From assembly GCF_001682385.1 (NCBI RefSeq), contig NZ_CP016210.1:1-64000 (forward strand): a stretch of DNA of 64,000 nucleotides, written 5' to 3'. Positions 58,762 to 64,000 of this stretch are shown here, piece by piece. Position 1 is the stretch's first letter. The number at the start of each line of letters is the position of its first letter. The notes under the pieces are model-generated. The model was not told the origin of the DNA and did not search any database. It was given only the letters and a program-made list of their open reading frames with translations. Origin of the DNA: Azoarcus olearius (GTDB lineage Bacteria > Pseudomonadota > Gammaproteobacteria > Burkholderiales > Rhodocyclaceae). The translations under genes and the position numbers were made by a program.

Positions 58762-58766
58762 ACACC

Positions 58767-59576
58767 ATGACCAATACGATCGAAACCCGTCTGATGGACC
58801 TCACCGGCCGCGTCGCCTTCGTCACCGGCGGCGCCTCCGGCATCGGCCGCGCCACCGCGCACGCGCTCGCGGCGCAGGGCGCCCGCGTCATCGTCGCCGA
58901 CATCAACGAAACCGGCGGCTGGGAAACCGCCGACGCCATCGGCGCCGCCGCCGGCTTCGTGCACCTGGACGTCACCGAAGAAACGGCGTGGTGCCGCGCG
59001 CTCGACTACGTCATCTCCACCGAAGGCCGCCTCGACATCCTCGCCAACGTCGCCGGCATCGGCCTGGGTGGCGACTTCGAGGACCTGGCGCTGGCCGACT
59101 GGAACCGCCTCATGGCGGTCAACGCCACCGGTCCCTTCCTCGGCTGCAAGCACGCCATCCGCGCCATGGCCGGCAGCGGCCGCCCCGGCGCCATCATCAA
59201 CGTCGGCTCCATCGCCGCCACCCACGCCGCGCCCGACCTTGGCGGCTACTGCGCCAGCAAGGGCGCGCTGCGCATGCTCAGCAAATCGGTAGCGCTGTAC
59301 TGCGCCCACAAGGGCTACCCGATCCGCTGCAACGCGGTGCATCCCACCTATGTGGATAGCGAAATGCTGGACCCGATCGCGGCGCTGTATGGGAGCCGGG
59401 AAGCGATGGTGCAGGCGATGGCGCGGCTGGTGCCGGTGGGAAGGTTGGCCAAGCCGGCGGATGTCGCGGCGGCGGTGGTGTATCTGGCGTCGGACGCGGC
59501 GGCGATGGTGACCGGGACGGAACTGTTCGTCGACGGCGGGCAGACGGCGGGGATTGCGCCGTCGCATTTCGGGTGA
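58767..59576 (+). CDS. SDR-family oxidoreductase at the end of the RND operon
   Basis: The 269-residue classical SDR has TGGASGIGRATA near residue 20, NVAGIG near 95, and catalytic S (INVGSIAATHAA) with YCASK near 160. The end VTGTELFVDGGQTAG is the usual classical form. The Asp after strand 2 (VADINE) suggests NAD use. AGGAG precedes ATG 58767 and the gene follows the RND gene by 5 bp, so the enzyme probably acts on the compound handled by the operon; bile-acid or sterol-type dehydrogenases have this form. Confidence 0.9.
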   Translation: MTNTIETRLMDLTGRVAFVTGGASGIGRATAHALAAQGARVIVADINETGGWETADAIGAAAGFVHLDVTEETAWCRALDYVISTEGRLDILANVAGIGLGGDFEDLALADWNRLMAVNATGPFLGCKHAIRAMAGSGRPGAIINVGSIAATHAAPDLGGYCASKGALRMLSKSVALYCAHKGYPIRCNAVHPTYVDSEMLDPIAALYGSREAMVQAMARLVPVGRLAKPADVAAAVVYLASDAAAMVTGTELFVDGGQTAGIAPSHFG

Positions 59577-59705
59577 GGGGCGGCGCGTGCTACAGGGCCA
59601 TGGGGTTTCGACCGCGGCCGGCGCGCACACCGCCGGTCGGCGATCACGGCGCGAAACAACGATAATGGCGCCCACTCGTTTTGAACACGGCGCCGGAATT
59701 ACCCC

Positions 59706-61910
59706 ATGGAAATCAAGGTTAATTTTCTCGACAAGCTTCGTCTCGAAGCCAAGTTCGATGACTTCACGGTAATCGCCGACCAGCCCATCCGCTACAAGGG
59801 CGACGGCTCGGCGCCGGGGCCGTTCGATTACTTTCTGGCGTCCTCCGCTTTGTGCGCGGCGTACTTCGTGAAGCTTTACTGCAACACGCGCAACATTCCC
59901 ACCGACAACATCCGTCTGTCCCAGAACAACATCGTCGATCCGGAAAACCGCTATCAGCAGACCTTCAAGATTCAGGTCGAGCTGCCCGAGGACATCTCCG
60001 CCAAAGACCGTCTGGGCATCCTGCGCTCGATCGAACGTTGCACCGTGAAGAAGGTGGTGCAGACCGGGCCGGAGTTCGTGATCGAAGAGGTGGAAAACCT
60101 GGATGCCGATGCCCAGGCCCTGCTGACCCTGAGGCCGGACCCGGCCCACCGCACCTATATCGCGGGCAAGGATCTGCCCCTGGAGCAGACCATCGCCAAT
60201 ATGTCCGAGGTGCTCGCGGGCCTGGGCATCAAGATCGAGATCGCGTCGTGGCGCAATCTGGTTCCCAACGTGTGGTCGCTGCATATCCGCGATGCGCACT
60301 CGCCGATGTGTTTCACCAATGGCAAGGGGGCCAGCAAGGAAAGCGCACTGGCCTCGGCGCTGGGCGAGTACATCGAGCGCCTGAACTGCAATCATTTCTA
60401 CAACGACCAGTTCTGGGGAGAGGACATCGCCAACGCGCCCTTCGTCCACTACCCGGATGAACGCTGGTTCAAGCCGGGTCCGGCCGATGCGCTGCCGGCC
60501 GGGCTGCTGGACGACTACTGTCTGCAGATCTACAACCCCGACGGCGATCTGCGCGGGTCGCACCTGTACGACACCAATTCCGGCAACGTCCGGCGCGGCA
60601 TCTGCGCGCTGCCCTATGTGCGCCAGTCGGACGGCGCGGTGGTCTATTTCCCGTCCAACCTGATCGACAATCTGTTCCTCAGCAATGGCATGAGTGCCGG
60701 CAATACCCTGGCCGAGGCGCAGGTGCAATGCCTGTCCGAAATCTTCGAGCGGGCGGTGAAACGCGAAATCCTGGAAGGCGAGCTGGCGCTGCCGGATGTG
60801 CCGCCCGAGGTGCTGGCGAAATATCCGGGCATCCTGGCCGGCATCGAGGCGCTGGAGAAACAGGGCTTTCCGGTCCTGGTGAAGGATGCGTCGCTGGGTG
60901 GAACCTATCCGGTGATGTGCGTCACCCTGATGAACCCGCATACGGGCGGCGTGTTCGCCTCGTTCGGCGCCCATCCCAGCCTGGAGGTGGCGCTCGAACG
61001 CAGCCTGACCGAATTGCTGCAGGGTCGCAGTTTCGAAGGCCTCAACGATCTGCCCCGGCCGACCTTCAACAGCAACGCCGTGACCGAGCCGAACAACTTC
61101 GTCGAGCACTTCATCGACTCCAGCGGCGTGGTGTCGTGGCGCTTCTTCAGCGCCCGCGCCGATTTCGATTTTGTCGAATGGGACTTCTCCAGCCAGGGCC
61201 AGAACGCCAATGCCGAGGAAGCCGCGCGGCTGTTGGGCATTCTCGAAGACATGGGCAAGGAGGTGTACATGGCGGTGTATGACCAGCTCGGTGCCATCGC
61301 CTGCCGCATCCTGGTGCCGGATTATTCCGAGATCTATCCGGTGGAAGACCTGATCTGGGACAACACCAACAAGGCGCTGGCGTTCCGCGCCGACATCCTG
61401 AACCTGCACCGGCTCGACGACGCGGGCCTGGAAGCCCTGCTTGAACGCCTGGAAGACAGCGAACTCGACGACTACACCGACATCATCACCCTGATCGGGA
61501 TCGAGTTCGACGAGAACACCGTCTGGGGTCAGCTGACGATCCTGGAGCTAAAGCTGCTGATTCATCTGGCCCTGCAGCAATTCGAGGCGGCAAAGGAGGG
61601 GGTGGAGGCCTTCCTGCAGTACAACGAGAACACGGTCGAGCGCGTCCTGTTCTACCAGGCGCTGGATGCGGTGCTGGAGGTGGTGCTGGACGACGCGCTG
61701 GAACTGGACGACTACGTCGTCAATTTCCGCCGGATGTTCGGCGACGCGCGCATGGATGCGGTACTCGGCTCGGTGGACGGCAGCGTCCGCTTCTTCGGCC
61801 TGACCCCGACCAGCATGAAACTGGAAGGGCTCGACCGCCACCAGCGCCTGATCGACAGTTACCGCAAGCTGCACACCGCGCGGGCCCGGCGGGCGTCCGC
61901 CCCCGCTTGA
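59706..61910 (+). CDS. ycaO: OsmC-YcaO fusion protein
   Basis: The 734-residue protein joins an OsmC-type domain (about 1-145, starting IKVNFLDKLRLEAKFDDF, with Cys50 and Cys115 as the likely peroxide-reactive pair) to a YcaO domain (from about 170). The YcaO ATP-binding segments are GKGASKESALASALGEYIERLNC near 204 and AGNTLAEAQVQCLSEIFERAVKREI near 333. A helical C-terminal part follows, as in E. coli YcaO. E. coli YcaO is linked to RimO-dependent methylthiolation of ribosomal protein S12. The fusion occurs in several proteobacteria; the OsmC role is unknown. Confidence 0.9.
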   Translation: MEIKVNFLDKLRLEAKFDDFTVIADQPIRYKGDGSAPGPFDYFLASSALCAAYFVKLYCNTRNIPTDNIRLSQNNIVDPENRYQQTFKIQVELPEDISAKDRLGILRSIERCTVKKVVQTGPEFVIEEVENLDADAQALLTLRPDPAHRTYIAGKDLPLEQTIANMSEVLAGLGIKIEIASWRNLVPNVWSLHIRDAHSPMCFTNGKGASKESALASALGEYIERLNCNHFYNDQFWGEDIANAPFVHYPDERWFKPGPADALPAGLLDDYCLQIYNPDGDLRGSHLYDTNSGNVRRGICALPYVRQSDGAVVYFPSNLIDNLFLSNGMSAGNTLAEAQVQCLSEIFERAVKREILEGELALPDVPPEVLAKYPGILAGIEALEKQGFPVLVKDASLGGTYPVMCVTLMNPHTGGVFASFGAHPSLEVALERSLTELLQGRSFEGLNDLPRPTFNSNAVTEPNNFVEHFIDSSGVVSWRFFSARADFDFVEWDFSSQGQNANAEEAARLLGILEDMGKEVYMAVYDQLGAIACRILVPDYSEIYPVEDLIWDNTNKALAFRADILNLHRLDDAGLEALLERLEDSELDDYTDIITLIGIEFDENTVWGQLTILELKLLIHLALQQFEAAKEGVEAFLQYNENTVERVLFYQALDAVLEVVLDDALELDDYVVNFRRMFGDARMDAVLGSVDGSVRFFGLTPTSMKLEGLDRHQRLIDSYRKLHTARARRASAPA

Positions 61911-61914
61911 GCGT

Positions 61915-61932
61915 CGGGCGGGCACCCGCCCG
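61915..61932. terminator. Short GC-rich hairpin between convergent genes
   Basis: CGGGCGG and CCGCCCG pair across a GCAC loop, midway between the convergent OsmC-YcaO and AraC-type genes. No T-run follows, so termination is only probable. Confidence 0.4.
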
Positions 61933-61940
61933 CCCCGCGC

Positions 61941-62852
61941 TCAGCCCCGATAGCCCTTCGGGCTCACGCCCGTCATCCGCCTGAACGTGGCCGAAAAGTG
62001 GCTCAGGTTCTTGAACCCGCAGCGTCGCGCAATCTCCGCCACCGGCAGGTTCGGCTCTTCCCTTAGCAGCGCCCGCGCCCGTTCCAGCCGCTGCGACAGC
62101 ACGTAGTGGTAGGGCGTCTGGCCGACGGTGTCGCGGAAGGCGCGCAGGAAGTGGTCCTTGGAGATGCAAGCGAGGTCGGCCAGGTCCTGCAGGCAGATGT
62201 CCTCGTGCAGGCGTTCGTGGATCAGCGCGGTGATCTTCTTCAGCACGCTCTGGCGCAGCTGGCTGCCGCTGCCGCCGCGCACCAGCGCGCGTTCGGTGTC
62301 GGCGCGGCGCTCGCGCGCGTAGCGGGTGACGAGGTGGCGCACCAAGAGGCTCTGGATCTGGTCGAGCACCAGGGTTTCCAGACGGGTGCCGGCGCCGGCG
62401 GAGGGCGGCGCCTCGCTGGCCAGCATGCGGAAGAAGCCGTCCAGCCAGGTGTCGTTCACCGCGAAGAAATCGTCGATTTCCGGACAGGCGTCGCGCTCCA
62501 GCGTGTCGCGGGCGAAGGCGTCCATGAGGTCCTGCGACAGGTAGAGGTGGATGACCTGGGTGTTGCCGCCCAGCCGCCAGTCGGATTCGGAATCGCGCGG
62601 CATGAAGGTGACCGAGCCCACGCGCGAACGGAAGCCGGTGACCACGCCCTGCTGCAGGCGCTCGACGTCGGTGTTGCCCGACAGGTGATAGACCAGCACA
62701 TGCTCGGCGTTGCGGCGCAGCTGGGATTCGCCGGCGGGGTGGTTCCAGCGCGCGCCGAAGATGTCGCCGTTGTGGCCTTCCATCACGTAGTCCGGCGCAG
62801 AGGCGGTGGCGCGCGCGATGAGCTGCGGGGTCGATGCAAACACTCCCGTCAT
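61941..62852 (-). CDS. AraC-family transcriptional regulator
   Basis: The 303-residue regulator has an N-terminal cupin-like sensor region and two C-terminal helix-turn-helix motifs: ICLQDLADLACISKDHFLRAFRD near 215 and LPVAEIARRCGFKNLSHFSATFRRMTG near 265. ATG 62852 has GGAGGA before it; the longer frame upstream is not protein-like. It is divergent from the SDR gene at 63041 across 188 bp, which it probably controls. Confidence 0.92.
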   Translation of the reverse strand: MTGVFASTPQLIARATASAPDYVMEGHNGDIFGARWNHPAGESQLRRNAEHVLVYHLSGNTDVERLQQGVVTGFRSRVGSVTFMPRDSESDWRLGGNTQVIHLYLSQDLMDAFARDTLERDACPEIDDFFAVNDTWLDGFFRMLASEAPPSAGAGTRLETLVLDQIQSLLVRHLVTRYARERRADTERALVRGGSGSQLRQSVLKKITALIHERLHEDICLQDLADLACISKDHFLRAFRDTVGQTPYHYVLSQRLERARALLREEPNLPVAEIARRCGFKNLSHFSATFRRMTGVSPKGYRG

Positions 62853-63040
62853 TGTCTCCTCCGTAGGGGTACCGCTTTTGTTATGCAAGCCATTGTAGGC
62901 GCGCCGTTTTCCAATTACAGCGGGCGACTTTGCAGATATCGCTAAAGTTATCCGCCGCCGGCGCCCGCGCCGCGCCGCCCGGCTACAGTGCGCAGCACCA
63001 CAAGGCCCCCGCGCGGGCCGCACAAGGACAGGAGACACAG

Positions 63041-63802
63041 ATGCAGGGCATGCTCGAACAGAAGGTGGTGATCGTCACCGGCGCCGGCTCCGGCATCGGC
63101 CGCGCGGCGGCCGAGCTGATGGCGCGCGAAGGCGCGATCGTGATCGCCAGCGACCTCAAGCTGGACACGGTGGAAGACACCGCGCACCGCATCACCCTGG
63201 CCGGTGGCCGCGCGCTGGCGGTGCGCACCGACGTGGCGAAGCTGGCCGAACTGGACGCGCTGCACGACCTCGCCATCGCCGAATTCGGCCGGCTGGACGG
63301 CGCCTTCAACAACGCCGGCATTCCGGGGCCGGGCGTGGCGCTCGCCGATCACGAGGAAGCCGCCTTCGACGCGCTGATCGCGATCAACCTGAAGGCGGTG
63401 TGGTACGGCATGAAGCGCCAGATCGAGTTGATGCTGCCGCGCGGCGGCGGCGCCATCGTCAATACCGCCTCGGTCGGCGGCATCGTCGGCAAGCCGGGGC
63501 TGTCGGTGTATTGCGCCACCAAGCACGCGGTGATCGGCCTCACCAAGACCGCGGCGCTGGAATACGGCAGCCGCGGCGTGCGGGTGAATGCGGTGTGTCC
63601 GGGGGTGATCCGCACGCCGATGGTGGACCAGGTGATCGCCGGCCAGCCGGGCGCGGAGGAAGAATGGAACAGGCTGCAGCCGATCGGCCGCATGGGCACG
63701 CCGGAGGAACTGGCCGAAACGGTGGCGTGGCTGATGTCGCCGCGGGCCTCGCTGGTGCATGGCCACGCGCTGGTGGCCGACGGCGGACTGACGGTGGCGT
63801 AA
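63041..63802 (+). CDS. SDR-family oxidoreductase (divergent from AraC regulator)
   Basis: The 253-residue classical SDR has TGAGSGIGRAAAELM near residue 14, NNAGIPG near 91, catalytic S near 142 (NTASVGGIVG) and YCATKHAV near 156, and ends VADGGLTVA. ASDLK after strand 2 suggests NAD preference. GGAG precedes ATG 63041. The gene ends before a strong terminator at 63908-63934, so it is probably transcribed alone under the AraC-type regulator. Confidence 0.9.
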   Translation: MQGMLEQKVVIVTGAGSGIGRAAAELMAREGAIVIASDLKLDTVEDTAHRITLAGGRALAVRTDVAKLAELDALHDLAIAEFGRLDGAFNNAGIPGPGVALADHEEAAFDALIAINLKAVWYGMKRQIELMLPRGGGAIVNTASVGGIVGKPGLSVYCATKHAVIGLTKTAALEYGSRGVRVNAVCPGVIRTPMVDQVIAGQPGAEEEWNRLQPIGRMGTPEELAETVAWLMSPRASLVHGHALVADGGLTVA

Positions 63803-63907
63803 GCGTCTGGATCGGACGGAGGTCGACACCCGGGTATCGCGCGCATCGCACCCGGGGATGGCCGGCTGTCTTCAATGGTGATCAGGGGTCTGGTGCCCCC
63901 TCCACTT

Positions 63908-63934
63908 CGCCCGGTTGTCACCGGGCGTTTTTTT
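63908..63934 (+). terminator. Rho-independent terminator after the last SDR gene
   Basis: CGCCCGGT and ACCGGGCG form an 8-bp perfect stem around TGTC and are followed by seven T residues, the textbook form. It lies 106 bp after the SDR stop. Confidence 0.9.
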
Positions 63935-64000
63935 GGGCGCTGGAGCGGGTCGGGTGACTTCGATGCCGGCACGGCTAGCACCGGCCATGCGGAGCGTATC

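Noticed and set aside
58485-61409. Long minus-strand frame (974 residues) across the SDR and OsmC-YcaO genes
   Set aside because: Composition is shadow-like, and both sense genes have intact family motifs.

Overview
The window opens at the GTG start of dnaA and runs dnaA-dnaN-gyrB, so it begins at the conventional zero point of a bacterial chromosome. The backbone is very GC-rich. GyrB has the long form with an insert in its C-terminal half that is usual in Beta- and Gammaproteobacteria. The gene content (a NifF-like flavodoxin, an OsmC-YcaO fusion, a molybdenum hydroxylase cluster, a DUF1302/DUF1329/RND cluster) and a characteristic dispersed intergenic repeat suggest a betaproteobacterium of the Rhodocyclales (Azoarcus/Thauera/Aromatoleum type). 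The assignment is inferred from gene content only.

The main discovery is a complete Tn7-like transposon of 25,926 bp at 5316-31241, inserted immediately after the gyrB stop codon. Its limits are visible in the bases: 24-bp perfect terminal inverted repeats (5316-5339 and 31218-31241, beginning TGT and ending ACA), flanked by a perfect 5-bp target duplication TCGAA (5311-5315 and 31242-31246). Copies of a subterminal TnsB-site-like motif (core AAACTGGCA) lie inside both ends. The native gyrB terminator is now 26 kb away at 31277-31306, and the element has a strong hairpin terminator of its own just inside the gyrB-side end (5373-5403).

The transposition module sits in the middle of the element (16646-22237): tnsA, tnsB with a DD(35)E core, tnsC and one long tniQ/tnsD-like gene, each overlapping the next by 4 bp. 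A divergent gene of unknown function (15747-16544) faces tnsA across a short region with a 44-bp two-part palindrome. Cargo lies on both sides and is mostly defence-like. On the left are a type I restriction-modification operon (hsdM-hsdS-hsdR plus a YgjP-type metalloprotease) and a RES-domain protein. On the right are a PLD-family protein next to an unknown gene, three further unknown genes, and a McrB-like AAA+/DUF2357-nuclease pair. An orphan AbrB-type regulator lies near the right end. Gene fragments and unusual junctions (around 5.9-6.2, 13.64-13.79 and 24.7-25.2 kb) show that the cargo was assembled stepwise.

From 31.37 kb to the end the backbone resumes. It holds an SDR/LysR divergent pair, an RluA-type pseudouridine synthase, flavodoxin, a MOSC protein, a TerB-like protein, a DJ-1/PfpI protein and an ABC substrate-binding protein. 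Then come a LysR-controlled molybdenum hydroxylase cluster (2Fe-2S subunit, molybdopterin subunit, XdhC, MocA-like nucleotidyltransferase), a flavin reductase-like protein, a nucleotide-sugar epimerase and glycosyltransferase, TerC, and a LysR/MFS divergent pair. Two paralogous cupins follow, transcribed divergently from a shared operator-like region, the second leading into DUF1302-DUF1329-YCF48-RND-SDR. The last genes are an OsmC-YcaO fusion, an AraC regulator and an SDR. Repeat units built around CCCCCTTCAAGGGGG recur in backbone intergenic regions and were not seen inside the transposon.
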